In this document: in pieces, positions 41,671 to 51,464 of the stretch | How positions within the stretch are numbered: the stretch's first letter is position 1 | How the letters are laid out: every line of letters begins with the position of its first letter | DNA from: Gemmatimonadaceae bacterium | GTDB lineage: Bacteria > Gemmatimonadota > Gemmatimonadetes > Gemmatimonadales > Gemmatimonadaceae | Length of the DNA: 64,000 bases | NCBI GenBank assembly: GCA_035533755.1 | Contig: DATLTC010000060.1 | Coordinates: forward strand, 62,001 to 126,000 | Direction of reading: 5' to 3' | Notes under the pieces: model-generated | The model's database searches: none | Seen by the model: the letters and a program-made list of their open reading frames with translations, nothing else | Told to the model about the DNA's origin: nothing | Translations under genes and position numbers: made by a program

Positions 41671-41949
41671 ATGGCAAACACCGTCGGCCTGGTGATTCTC
41701 CTCGCGTTTCCCCTCGGCGTCGCCATCGCCGCCGTGCGCGCCGCCATCCGGTGGAAGGGCGGCTGGCGCACGGCGGCCATCCTGCCACTGGTCGGCATCG
41801 GCGGCGATCTACTGTTCTCGTATTACAGCGGCCGCGTGGATCCGGCCACGCACCATCTGTGGCCGTTCGAACTGATGACGGTGAGCGCGATCTGCGCGGT
41901 GTTCCTCATGGCCGCCGCGTCGCTGCGTAAGGGGACGCAGCACACGTAG
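41671..41949 (+). CDS. Small membrane protein
   Basis: A 92-residue protein with about three hydrophobic segments (VGLVILLAFPLGVAIAAV, TAAILPLVGIGGDLLF, ELMTVSAICAVFLMAA). It starts two bases after the DUF1080 stop, so co-transcription is likely. I recognise no family and see no catalytic motif. Confidence 0.62.
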   Translation: MANTVGLVILLAFPLGVAIAAVRAAIRWKGGWRTAAILPLVGIGGDLLFSYYSGRVDPATHHLWPFELMTVSAICAVFLMAAASLRKGTQHT

Positions 41950-41957
41950 CAACGCAC

Positions 41958-42488
41958 ATGCCGCACCGCCCCCCCAGCGGCAGCCGCAAGCCTCCGACCT
42001 TCGGCCAATGGCTGATGCTCGGCATCCTCGTGTTCCTGGTGGTCGTGCTCGCCCTCCAGGACACGCGGTATGCGATCATCGTCAGCAAGCACACCGCGGC
42101 CCTCTGGGCGTCGGTGCTGAGCGCCCTCGCCGGCGTGATCATTCTCCGGTCGGGGTGGGGCGCGAGCGAGGAGCGCACCGACAAGCAGCTCGAGTTCGGG
42201 ACGGTGGAGAACAGCTTCTACGAACCGCGGCGCCACGGGCTCGTGCAGGGGGGCGCCGTGCTCGGGGGCGTGGCCGGCGCGCTCTGGTGGGGCATGCAGT
42301 CGTGGTTGCTGCTGTTCGCGGGCATGCGGCGGCATCAGGCCACGCGCGGACTGCTCGACTTCGAACTCTCGGTGCTGGTGGGCGCGCTCGCCGGCGGCGT
42401 CGTGGGCGCCACGCTGGGGCTCGTCGTCGGACAGGTCTGGGAGCAGCGGCACCGGCGCAAGCGCCGCGAACGCGCGTCCGCGAAGTAG
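41958..42488 (+). CDS. Membrane protein of unknown function
   Basis: A 176-residue protein with four likely membrane segments: LMLGILVFLVVVLAL, HTAALWASVLSALAGVIIL, GAVLGGVAGALWWGM and VLVGALAGGVVGATLGLVV. Between the second and third lies a charged cytoplasmic or periplasmic loop of about 30 residues (GASEERTDKQLEF). The tail is very basic (EQRHRRKRRERASAK), placing the C-terminus in the cytoplasm by the positive-inside rule. It follows the previous gene by eight bases. No family is recognised. Confidence 0.65.
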   Translation: MPHRPPSGSRKPPTFGQWLMLGILVFLVVVLALQDTRYAIIVSKHTAALWASVLSALAGVIILRSGWGASEERTDKQLEFGTVENSFYEPRRHGLVQGGAVLGGVAGALWWGMQSWLLLFAGMRRHQATRGLLDFELSVLVGALAGGVVGATLGLVVGQVWEQRHRRKRRERASAK

Positions 42489-42593
42489 ACGGCCCGCTGG
42501 TAAGACGCCGCGCGAAGCGACATCTTCCACAGCGGCGAGATGTTCCCGTCGTGGGCCCGAGTCCGTCTGCTCATCTTCCCGAGACCGCCTGAC

Positions 42594-45500
42594 ATGTCCG
42601 TTCGCACGCTTCGCCACGCCGCCGCGTGGCTCGCTCTCTTCGCGGTCGGCGCCGCGGCCCCGTCGGCGCGCGCCCAGACCGCCAACGCCGCGTCCCGCAT
42701 CTGCGACCGGCCGGTCGTCCCCTGGCTGCTCATCGGACCCTTCCCCGTGGACACGGGCGCCCTGCGCCTCGACAAGCAGGACATCGGCGACCCCGCCACC
42801 CTCATCGCGCGCGCCGGCCAGGCCGCTAGCGGCCACGTCTGGCAACCCGTCGCCATGGACGAGTTGGGGCAGTTCGACTTCTTCAAGGCCTTCGCCGCCA
42901 CCACGCTCGACAACGTGGCGGCATACGCCGAGACCTATCTCGCCAGCCCCGACGACCGCACGGTGAAGCTCGGCGTCGAGAGCGACGACGATGTGATCGT
43001 GTGGCTCGACGGCGCGCTGCTCGAACGCCGCGACATCGCGCGCGGCGTGGGCACGGGCACCGATACCCTCACGCTGCATCTGCATCGGGGCGTGAATCGT
43101 CTTGTGTACAAGGTGGTGAATCGCGGCGGCGGCATGGGGATGGGCGCGCGCTTCCTGGCCGACAGCCCCGATCCGGTGGGCGACATCGTCGCTTCCGATT
43201 CGCCGGACGTGACCGTTCCGACGGGCGCGGCCGCGTCGCGGTTCCGCGTGGGCCCGGTGGCGGCGCCGAGCACGGCCCGTCTCGCCGACGGAGTGCTCAC
43301 CGTGCCGCTGCTGGTCTGCGCCGAGCGCGGTGAATCGGCGGAGTCGGCCGCGCGGTTCGAGTTGGGATCCTCGCACACCACGACCACCATCGCCGCCGGC
43401 GGCTCGCACCCCGCCGCCACGCTCAACGCCCCCTGGGGCGAGCTGGCGCGCGGCGCGCTGGGCGGCGGCGCGGAGCTTCGCGCCGCGCTGTTCCCCGCGG
43501 GCGCCGAGGGAGCGCTCGATTCCGTTCCCGCCGGCCGCCGCGGCTCGGCCACCGTTCCGGTGAGCCTCACCGCGCTCCTCGACATGCTGTCGCGCCCCAT
43601 CGGCATGACCATCTGGAAGCAGGCGCCCAACGCCGCCGACGCGATGCGGCCGTCCACCGACTGGGCGCCGCTCGATACGATCCTCGCCGACTCGACCGTG
43701 CGACGGTCCATGGCGGCGATCGGCTTCTCCGCCCGCGTGCCCGTGGAACTGGGCGGACTCACGCTGCAACTGCACGCCGGCGAGTTCATGCCCGGCGGCA
43801 CGTACACCGTGAACGGCGCCGCCGTCTCCGCCGATTCGCTGGGCCGCGTCACGCTCTGCGCGCCGTGCACCGCCGGCGCCACGCTCGACGTGGTCGTCCA
43901 TCCCAACGGCGGCACCTGGTGGGATCCGCCGGTTCTCCGCGTGGCCGACCTCGGCTGGCACGAGATCCACGACGGCGCGCAGTGGGCGCGCTTCTTCACG
44001 CGCGACAGCACCATCGCGGTGCCCGGCGATGACGTGGCCCGGCAGATGGCCGCCGCCGTGCTGCAGCCGGACAAGGTTCGGTACCATGCCATCGTCCAGC
44101 AGTGGCTGACGACCCTGGCGCCGGCCATCGCCCAGGTGCGGCGCGACACGATCGATATCGTGGGCAATTCGCACATCGACGCCGCGTGGCTCTGGCGGTG
44201 GCGCGAGACCGAAGGCGTGGTGGACGCCACATGGGCCACGGCCACGAAGCTCATGGCCAAGTACCCGGACATGCACTTCGCGGCGTCGGCGGCCGTGTAC
44301 TACGACGTGGTGCAGCAACGCGACCCCGCGATCCTGGCGCGCATGCAGCGGCTCGAGAAGGAGGGCCGCTGGAACCTGGTCGGCGGGTGGTGGCTCGAAC
44401 CCGACGTCAACATGCCGTCGGGCGAGTCGCTCGTGCGCCAGGGGCTGTACGGCCAGCGCACGTTCATCAAGCTGTTCGGCCATCCGGCGCGCGTGGCCTG
44501 GATTCCCGACACCTTCGGCTATCCGTGGTCGCTGCCGCAGATCTTCCTCAAGAGCGGGCTCGACTTCTTCGTCACGCAGAAGCTGCGCTGGAACGACACC
44601 GACAAGTGGCCGGCGCGGTTGAACCAGTTCTACTGGCAAGGCCCCGACGGCTCGAAGATCTTCTCGTACATCCCCTACGGCTACGACAGCGATCTCGATC
44701 CCCACGCGCTGGCCACGCAGGAGCGTGCGACGATCGATTCCAGCGCCGTGCCACAGATGCTCACGCTCTACGGCGTGGGCGATCACGGCGGCGGCCCCAC
44801 CATGCAGATGCTCGAGCGCTCGCACGATCTCAAGCGCATCCCCGCGTTCCCGGTCATCCGCGACGACAGCCCCACCGCCGCGCTCGCGCGCATGCGCTCC
44901 GAATTCCCCAAGAGCGGCCCGGTGGTGCGCGACGAACTCTACCTGGAATACCACCGCGGCGTGTTCACCACACAGGCCGAGATGAAGTGGTGGAACCGTC
45001 ACATGGAAGGCCTGCTCGGCGGCGCCGAAGCCGCGGCCACCGTGGCCCCGGCGCCCTACCCGCGCGATGCCCTCACCCGGGCCTGGGAAGCCACGCTGTT
45101 CAATCAGTTCCACGATCTGCTCGCCGGTTCCGGCATCGATTCCATCTACCAGGATGCGACGGCCGATTACCGGCAGGCCGGCGCGCTGGCCACGGGCGCG
45201 CTCGATGCGTCTGTGCGGGCCATCGCCGCGCCGCTCGACACGCGGCCGCTTGCCCGGGGCGACGTGCCGATGGCGGCGTTCAACCCCAGCGGCGTGGCGC
45301 GCACCGGCGTCGTGGACATCCAGCCGCCGGCCACGGCCGACGACGCCGGTTCGGCGGCCGACTGGACCGCCGTCGACGCACGCGGCCGCGTGCTCCCCAG
45401 CGAGCGCGGCGACTCCGGCCGCATCCGCGTGCGCGTGGGCCCGGTGCCGGCGCTCGGGACGAGCATCTTCTTCCTTCGCCCCGGCCGGCCGCGCGCCGCG

Positions 45501-46568
45501 GCCGCCGTGGACGGATGGACGCTCGAGAATCGCTATCTGCGCGTCACGATCGACTCCACCACCGGCGGCATCGCCCGCATGTACGACAAGGTCCGTCGCC
45601 GCGACGTGCTCGCCCGCGGGCCATACGCCAACGGCCTCGTGCTGATGGTGGACGATCCCAAGGACTACGACGCGTGGAACATCGACAACCTGAACGGGGC
45701 CCGCACCTGGCTCACGGCGCGCGCCGGCGGCGCGCGGCCGGCCGTCACCCGCGACGCGTTCGGCACCTCGATCACCGTGTATCGCGGCCAGGACCGGTCG
45801 CTCGTCACGCAGCGCTACGAACTGCCGGCGGACGCCGACCGGCTCGACATCGAGACCAAGGTGGACTGGCACCAGTCGCATCAACTGATGAAGGCGGTGA
45901 TCCCGCTCGCGTTCCACATCGACAGCACGCACGCCGAGATCCCGTACGCCGTGATCGGCCGCACCACCCGGCCGCGCACGCGCCAGGACAGCGCGCGGTT
46001 CGAGACGCCGATGCTGCGCTTCGTGGACGGATCGGCCACCACGGGCGATTACGGCGTGGCGGTGGTCAACGCCGGCAAATACGGCTACAGCGCCAGCGGC
46101 GACACGATCTTCCTCACGCTGCTCCGCTCGCCCAAGTCCCCCGACCCCCGCGCCGACATGGGCGTGCAGCACTTCGAGTACAGCATCGTCCCGCACGCCG
46201 GCGACTGGCGCTCACCCGCCGTGCGCGTGGCGGCCCGCGCGCTCAACGAACCGCTGCGCGCCGTGCGCGTGGACCCGCACGCCGGCACGGGACGCGCCAC
46301 CGCCAGCCCGCTCACGATCACCGGCGGCACCGTGGAACTGGGCGCGCTCAAGCGCGCCGAGGACAGCGACGCCTGGGTGGTGCGCCTGGTGGAGACCACC
46401 GGCAAGCCGACCACGGCCACGCTGCGGTTTGCGCATCCCGTGACCGCCCGGGAAACCGATCTCCTCGAGCGGCCCACCGGCAAGACCTTCACGTCGCGCG
46501 GCAACGTGCTGTCGGTGCCGATGGGACCGTGGGATATCGAGACCGTGCTGATTCCCAAGACTCCCTGA
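42594..46568 (+). CDS. Secreted GH38 alpha-mannosidase, large
   Basis: A 1324-residue GH38 enzyme. A signal peptide (to about residue 28, ending SARAQ) precedes roughly 490 residues of non-catalytic sequence, including a PA14-like segment (VKLGVESDDDVIVWLDGALL). The catalytic domain begins with zinc ligands H527 and D529 (NSHIDAAWLWRWRE), and the nucleophile is D639 in WIPDTFGYPWSLPQI. C-terminal beta-sandwich domains follow. It would trim alpha-mannose from N-glycans or other mannosides in the periplasm or outside. The size is about 300 residues above common bacterial members because of the N-terminal part. ATG 42594 opens the signal peptide. Confidence 0.92.
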   Translation: MSVRTLRHAAAWLALFAVGAAAPSARAQTANAASRICDRPVVPWLLIGPFPVDTGALRLDKQDIGDPATLIARAGQAASGHVWQPVAMDELGQFDFFKAFAATTLDNVAAYAETYLASPDDRTVKLGVESDDDVIVWLDGALLERRDIARGVGTGTDTLTLHLHRGVNRLVYKVVNRGGGMGMGARFLADSPDPVGDIVASDSPDVTVPTGAAASRFRVGPVAAPSTARLADGVLTVPLLVCAERGESAESAARFELGSSHTTTTIAAGGSHPAATLNAPWGELARGALGGGAELRAALFPAGAEGALDSVPAGRRGSATVPVSLTALLDMLSRPIGMTIWKQAPNAADAMRPSTDWAPLDTILADSTVRRSMAAIGFSARVPVELGGLTLQLHAGEFMPGGTYTVNGAAVSADSLGRVTLCAPCTAGATLDVVVHPNGGTWWDPPVLRVADLGWHEIHDGAQWARFFTRDSTIAVPGDDVARQMAAAVLQPDKVRYHAIVQQWLTTLAPAIAQVRRDTIDIVGNSHIDAAWLWRWRETEGVVDATWATATKLMAKYPDMHFAASAAVYYDVVQQRDPAILARMQRLEKEGRWNLVGGWWLEPDVNMPSGESLVRQGLYGQRTFIKLFGHPARVAWIPDTFGYPWSLPQIFLKSGLDFFVTQKLRWNDTDKWPARLNQFYWQGPDGSKIFSYIPYGYDSDLDPHALATQERATIDSSAVPQMLTLYGVGDHGGGPTMQMLERSHDLKRIPAFPVIRDDSPTAALARMRSEFPKSGPVVRDELYLEYHRGVFTTQAEMKWWNRHMEGLLGGAEAAATVAPAPYPRDALTRAWEATLFNQFHDLLAGSGIDSIYQDATADYRQAGALATGALDASVRAIAAPLDTRPLARGDVPMAAFNPSGVARTGVVDIQPPATADDAGSAADWTAVDARGRVLPSERGDSGRIRVRVGPVPALGTSIFFLRPGRPRAAAAVDGWTLENRYLRVTIDSTTGGIARMYDKVRRRDVLARGPYANGLVLMVDDPKDYDAWNIDNLNGARTWLTARAGGARPAVTRDAFGTSITVYRGQDRSLVTQRYELPADADRLDIETKVDWHQSHQLMKAVIPLAFHIDSTHAEIPYAVIGRTTRPRTRQDSARFETPMLRFVDGSATTGDYGVAVVNAGKYGYSASGDTIFLTLLRSPKSPDPRADMGVQHFEYSIVPHAGDWRSPAVRVAARALNEPLRAVRVDPHAGTGRATASPLTITGGTVELGALKRAEDSDAWVVRLVETTGKPTTATLRFAHPVTARETDLLERPTGKTFTSRGNVLSVPMGPWDIETVLIPKTP

Positions 46569-46578
46569 CCCCGCCGCC

Positions 46579-46914
46579 ATGACGCTGCGCGACATTCTCT
46601 CTCCCAACCCTCGCCTCTCGCGCGAGGAATATGAGCTGGCGGCGTCCATCGGCCGCCGCCGGTACGCCGTGCGGGGCGCCCTGCGCATGGCCCGCTGGCT
46701 GGCGCTGCTGAGCGTGGTCATCTTCGGCTTCCGCGGCACGAGCGGCGAAGGATGGGCCCAGTTGATCACGCTGCGGGTGGGGTTCGAGGTGCTCGCCCTC
46801 ATCGTGGCGTGCTCGGCGTTCGTGGGCTACACCACCTACGCGCTCACCTGGCGCGCGCTGCACCGGATGTACGCCCGCGGCGACGGCACCGACGGCCGCG
46901 ACAGCACGGAATGA
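46579..46914 (+). CDS. Small membrane protein
   Basis: A 111-residue protein with two hydrophobic segments (WLALLSVVIFGF and VLALIVACSAFVGYTTYAL) and charged ends. The N-terminal region RLSREEYELAASIGRRRYAV is likely cytoplasmic. It follows the mannosidase stop by ten bases. I recognise no family. Confidence 0.6.
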   Translation: MTLRDILSPNPRLSREEYELAASIGRRRYAVRGALRMARWLALLSVVIFGFRGTSGEGWAQLITLRVGFEVLALIVACSAFVGYTTYALTWRALHRMYARGDGTDGRDSTE

Positions 46915-46996
46915 TCTGGTGAGCCCGGGAGACGGGCCGTAAGTTCGACGCGACGCAGGCTCCGCCCGCCGCCCTTCTCCCGCCGCAGGATCGCCG

Positions 46997-49900
46997 ATGA
47001 TCGACCGCCTCTCCCGGGCCGCGCTGCTGCGCGCCCTCTACCTCACGGCGCTCGCCGCGCTCCCCGCGCTCCCCGCCACGACGCCGGCACAGACGCCCGC
47101 CATCGCCCGCACGGATTCGGCCCGCGACCTGCGCGATATCTTCGCGCCCGGCTACATCCTGCAGGACCGCAATCACGATGGCGTCATCGACTTCCTGAAC
47201 GCGAAGATCGTACGGCCGGCCTCGCCGAGTGAAGCCGACGTCGCGGCGGCGGCGAACGTCGCCGCCAGGCTCGGCTACGAGACCTCGGCCGCCGACCTCG
47301 ACCTCACGACGGCCGATGCGGCCACGACCGCGGCGTACGACGTGCCGGTGATTCTCATCGGCCGCGGCAATGCGCTCATCGCCCGGGCCGCTCCCTCGGT
47401 GGCGCGGGCCCTGGACGACCTCGCTCCGGGCCAGGGCGCCGCCGTGCTCATCCCGCCCAACGATTTCTTCCGAGAGGGTGGCGTGCTCCTGGCCGGCGAG
47501 GACGGCTCGGGCCTGATCGCGATCGCCGACTACTTCTCCAGCCGCTATCCGAGCATCTGGGCGCTGCACGGCGATTCGTACGGCGACATCGATAGCAGGC
47601 TCTCCGCCTTTCTTGCCGCCGGCGGAGCCGCGCCGCGCACCGTGTCGCTCGACCGCATCGTGATCGACGCGGGGCACGCCGGCGTGAACCGCGCGCAGCT
47701 CGCGGTCCGCCTGCCCGATAGCGCCGCGTACGCCCGCGCGGTGGCCGCGCTCGAGGCCCCCGACACCGGCGCCGCCCACGCCGGCGCGCGCGGCGCCAGG
47801 CCCGGCGGCCGCCCGCGCCGCGCCGACCTCGACTTCGCCGATCTCGACCGCCTGGACGTCATGGTGAGCGACGGCACCCAGCGCCGCACCCTGCGTCTCC
47901 TGCCGGCGCACCCCTGGCAGACCAAGCCGGACGCCGAGTACGCAGTCCGCGACAACCCCGACTTCACGCTCTCGGATCTCTACACGATCAGGGGACTATT
48001 CCGCGATTCGAATCAGGATCTCGTGCCCGATCGCACCGACGCCTATGTCTCGCTGCACGGCACGCAGGCGCCCGATGCGCTCGCCGCGTTCAGCGCCCGC
48101 GTGGGGCTCGAGACCCCCGGCATGCGCTTGCCCTTCGTGCAGGTGAGCGGACAGAACGATCACCCCGAGACCGCCGGATTCCCGATCATGTTCGGCGTCG
48201 GCCATTATCAGACCGAGCGGCTGCGCGAAGCCGGGAAGCTCGTGGGCGACACGACCGCTCCGGCCGAGGGCTCGATGCGGTTCGTGAAGGGCGCATTCGG
48301 CGGCAAGAACGGAATGGTCATCGACGCCGCCGACCGGGCGGGGCTCGACGCGATCACCGACTACGCGGCCACGCGCATGCCGTATCTCTGGGAGTACGGC
48401 AAGGGCAACTACCAGCTCTCCGACGTCGAGACCCAAGTGCGCCGCTTCTTCCAGGCCAGGGAAGCGCCGGGCCAGACGGCGCTCGCCGTGGTCAAGCTCG
48501 GCCAATGGCTCGACCGGCTGAAGGGCAAGGCGGTGGATTCCATCGGCGTCGAGATCGCCGCCAAGGATCGCTACGCGGGGCTGGACCGCTACGCCGAACA
48601 GATGGTGCACGCGCGCTTTCCCGACGCCAAGGTCACCGTGCTCACGCAGCAGACCGGATTCGGCGTCGGCAAGATGATCTTCACCCAGGAGGCCACACTG
48701 CCCTGGGAGGTGAACACCTTCTGGAAGGACTTCCGCGAGCAGGCGCTGCCCAAGCTCACGGCGGCGAGCCGCGGGCGGATCGAGGTGCGGCTGAGCGAAT
48801 CGCCCGCCGAACGCGCGAAGATCGCCGAGCAGATTCGCCGCGAACTGGCGGCCCGCGGCGTCGCCAGCGATGCGTTCGACGTCCAGGTGCTGAGCGCCTA
48901 CAAGCAGGGCTACAGCTGGCTCCACGACGAGATACTGCCGCAGCTCCTGGGCAAGCGCGTGGGAAGGATCGAGATCACCTACCGCACGCTCAAGGATTCC
49001 AAGGAAGTCAAGTGGAGCACCGTGGAGTCCGACACGCGTTGGCTGCAGGAGCTCTACCCGATCGACGACGTGATGGCCAGAACGCTCGGCATCTCCGACT
49101 CGGCCATCACGTTCACGCCCACGCAGCACGGCGACTCCATCTACACGGTGCGCGCCCTGGCGCCCGATGGCCGCGAGATCGTCGCGGCATCGTTCAGCCC
49201 ACGGTATGTCATCCGGCCGATGTTCGACCTCTTCCCGGCATACGAACACGTGCGCGTGACCACCGGATGGGTGCACGTGGTGGACAACGGGCGCACCGTG
49301 CTCGACCAGCGCGTCGAGACCGATCCCGAGACCTTCTGGGACTATTTCCAGCAGAAGACGTATCCGCGCATCGCCGACTATTTCATGGACGTGCAGCACG
49401 GCCGGCCGTCGCAGAGCTACGCGCCCTACTTCGACGAGCTGAACGTCGACCTCGCGATGAGCGAACCCAGCTACCGCATCGGGATCGACGAGGAACAGAT
49501 CTCGTCGCTCGAGGCCATCCACGAAGACATCTACTTCGAGACGCTCACCCTGTTCGATCTGCTGGGCGGCCGGTGGGGCATCGGCAGCGTCAATTACCCG
49601 GGGCGCATCATCCCGCACATCGCACCGCCCGTGGACGGCCAACCCCCGCACCTCAAGATCACCTTCACCGGCAAGGACAACGCGGTGCCGCGGCTGGTGA
49701 TGGCGTATCGCGAGCATGGCCGCGACCCCGTGCGCGACCGGTACGACCTGAGCCCGCTGCCCGTGGAAACGCCGCCGCTGCGCGGCATCTCGGTGCGCGC
49801 CGGCGCGTCGGGCGTGGCGCAGCTCACGTTCCACGTCACCGCGCTCGATTCGTCCTACCGCTGGGACGACTACCGGCTGCGCGGCACCGAGGAGAGCGTG

Positions 49901-51310
49901 GACCGCCAGCTGCTGCCGGCCACCCTCCTCGCCGGCATGGTGCGCGCCATGGCCGACCTCCACGCCCACGGCGTGGCCGAGCGCGCGATGAGCTTCGACC
50001 GCGTGGGCAACCTGCTGTTTCACGTCACCCTGCAGGACACCACCGCGCGCTTCGCGACCCTCGCGTCGCTACCGCGCGGCGCGCACCCGATGTCCACGGC
50101 GCGCCCCGTGCTCCTGGCCCGGAATTTCAGGTACACCGGGCAGCGGCTCGTACAATGGAACAATCCCATCCCGCCGCCGGAGAGCGATTCGGTGCTCGCC
50201 GAACTCGCGACCTTCCCCGGCGTTCACCCCTACTGGGTGGGCCGGTCGTTCCTCGGCAAGGACATCTTCGCCGCCGACTTCCTGCCGCCCATGGAGTCGC
50301 GATTCGTATCGCAGGCCAAGCTCGACGCACTCAAGCCCACGCTGCTGCTGTCGGGCCGCCAGCACGCCAACGAGGTGTCGAGCACCAGCTACATCCTGCG
50401 CCTGGGCGAGCTGCTCGCCACCGACACCAACTACTCCAGGCTCCTGCGCAAGGTGAACGTCGTGCTCCACCCGATCATGAACGCCGACGGCGCCCAACTG
50501 GCCTACGATCTGCAGAAGGTGACCCCGGACTTCATGGTTCATGCGGGCTACCTCGGCGCGCTCGGCGTGGACGCCACCACGGGCGCCGGCACCGAGGACC
50601 CCGTGTACCCCGAGTCGAACGTGCGGCCGCTGCTGCAGCAGACGTGGCTCCCCGACATCTACATGAACCTCCACGGCTACCCGAGTCATGAGTGGGTGCA
50701 GCTCTTTGCCGGCTACTCGGCGTGGGTGCGCGGGCGCACCGGAGAGCAGCGCCAATGGTGGTCGCCCCGCGGGTGGTTCGTGCCGGGCTTCACCTACGTG
50801 GACGATCCCGCGCATCCGCAGTTCGAGCGGGCCCAATTCGCGATTCTCGATTCGGTGGCGGCGGCGATCACGGGCGATTCAGCCGTGAACGCCATGGACC
50901 AGCGGCTCTACGCGCGCTACCGGAAGTACGGCGAGCAGGACACCGAGAATTTCCGCCAGTACTTCAACCACGGCATTCTCGTGTATCAGGCGCTGCGCGG
51001 GCGGCCGCTCGACGGCGGCGGTCGGGGCGGGCGCGGAGGCCCGCCGCCCGGCGGCGCCGCGGCCGCGGCGCTCAACAGCCCCCGCATCAGCTACTTCTCG
51101 CTCGTCACCGAAGCCCCCGACGAGACGGCGCACGGCGCCTGGCTCCATCTCGTGGCGGGCGCCGGGCTCACGGAGACGTCGGCGTTGCTGCGCTATCTGG
51201 CCGAGGGCGTGAACGAGATCCGGCGCGACAACACGGCGTACGCCGGATTCGTGAATCGCGCCGAGTTCCGCGTGAAGCCGGTGCTGCCGAGGGACAGTAC
51301 CGCGCACTAG
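46997..51310 (+). CDS. Giant secreted M14-family metallopeptidase with duplicated N-terminal domain
   Basis: A 1437-residue exported protein. A signal peptide (to about residue 32) is followed by a duplicated domain. Copy 1 (about 53-205) starts with D57RNHDGVID and copy 2 (about 333-495) with D337SNQDLVPD; both are calcium-loop-like and share later blocks. A long middle region (about 500-1080) has no motif I recognise. The C-terminal M14 zinc carboxypeptidase domain has HxxE at H1123-E1126 (GRQHANEVSS) and the third ligand probably H1226 in NLHGYPSHEW. A Gly/Pro-rich insert near residue 1345 interrupts the domain end. It would cleave peptides from the C-terminus; the repeats may bind a polymer. 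Confidence 0.85.
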   Translation: MIDRLSRAALLRALYLTALAALPALPATTPAQTPAIARTDSARDLRDIFAPGYILQDRNHDGVIDFLNAKIVRPASPSEADVAAAANVAARLGYETSAADLDLTTADAATTAAYDVPVILIGRGNALIARAAPSVARALDDLAPGQGAAVLIPPNDFFREGGVLLAGEDGSGLIAIADYFSSRYPSIWALHGDSYGDIDSRLSAFLAAGGAAPRTVSLDRIVIDAGHAGVNRAQLAVRLPDSAAYARAVAALEAPDTGAAHAGARGARPGGRPRRADLDFADLDRLDVMVSDGTQRRTLRLLPAHPWQTKPDAEYAVRDNPDFTLSDLYTIRGLFRDSNQDLVPDRTDAYVSLHGTQAPDALAAFSARVGLETPGMRLPFVQVSGQNDHPETAGFPIMFGVGHYQTERLREAGKLVGDTTAPAEGSMRFVKGAFGGKNGMVIDAADRAGLDAITDYAATRMPYLWEYGKGNYQLSDVETQVRRFFQAREAPGQTALAVVKLGQWLDRLKGKAVDSIGVEIAAKDRYAGLDRYAEQMVHARFPDAKVTVLTQQTGFGVGKMIFTQEATLPWEVNTFWKDFREQALPKLTAASRGRIEVRLSESPAERAKIAEQIRRELAARGVASDAFDVQVLSAYKQGYSWLHDEILPQLLGKRVGRIEITYRTLKDSKEVKWSTVESDTRWLQELYPIDDVMARTLGISDSAITFTPTQHGDSIYTVRALAPDGREIVAASFSPRYVIRPMFDLFPAYEHVRVTTGWVHVVDNGRTVLDQRVETDPETFWDYFQQKTYPRIADYFMDVQHGRPSQSYAPYFDELNVDLAMSEPSYRIGIDEEQISSLEAIHEDIYFETLTLFDLLGGRWGIGSVNYPGRIIPHIAPPVDGQPPHLKITFTGKDNAVPRLVMAYREHGRDPVRDRYDLSPLPVETPPLRGISVRAGASGVAQLTFHVTALDSSYRWDDYRLRGTEESVDRQLLPATLLAGMVRAMADLHAHGVAERAMSFDRVGNLLFHVTLQDTTARFATLASLPRGAHPMSTARPVLLARNFRYTGQRLVQWNNPIPPPESDSVLAELATFPGVHPYWVGRSFLGKDIFAADFLPPMESRFVSQAKLDALKPTLLLSGRQHANEVSSTSYILRLGELLATDTNYSRLLRKVNVVLHPIMNADGAQLAYDLQKVTPDFMVHAGYLGALGVDATTGAGTEDPVYPESNVRPLLQQTWLPDIYMNLHGYPSHEWVQLFAGYSAWVRGRTGEQRQWWSPRGWFVPGFTYVDDPAHPQFERAQFAILDSVAAAITGDSAVNAMDQRLYARYRKYGEQDTENFRQYFNHGILVYQALRGRPLDGGGRGGRGGPPPGGAAAAALNSPRISYFSLVTEAPDETAHGAWLHLVAGAGLTETSALLRYLAEGVNEIRRDNTAYAGFVNRAEFRVKPVLPRDSTAH

Positions 51311-51321
51311 GGCATCTCGAC

Positions 51322-51342
51322 GGGCGGCGGGCGGCGGGCGGC
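51322..51342. repeat. Three tandem GGGCGGC heptamers
   Basis: Exact copies lie at 51322-51328, 51329-51335 and 51336-51342, with a partial fourth. They sit in the gap between the M14 gene and a membrane protein gene. Confidence 0.8.
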
Positions 51343-51405
51343 GGCGTGGAGGCTCGCCCGACCGTCCGGTGGCCCCTCGCCCCGGCGCCGGGTCTATCCT
51401 GCGGG

Positions 51406-51411
51406 TATAAT
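51406..51411 (+). promoter_or_regulatory. Candidate -10 element TATAAT
   Basis: A perfect TATAAT lies 53 bases before the ATG at 51465, in an otherwise very G+C-rich gap. No good -35 hexamer is seen 16-18 bases upstream, so an activator or another sigma factor may be involved. Confidence 0.45.
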
Positions 51412-51464
51412 GCCCTGACGACCGCGCGGCTCGACTGGCCGCGCCACCCTTTGGAGGCCCGAGC

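Noticed and set aside
41823-46196. 1457-codon reverse frame opposite the GH38 gene
   Set aside because: Antisense shadow of a well-supported mannosidase; no family motif and biased composition.
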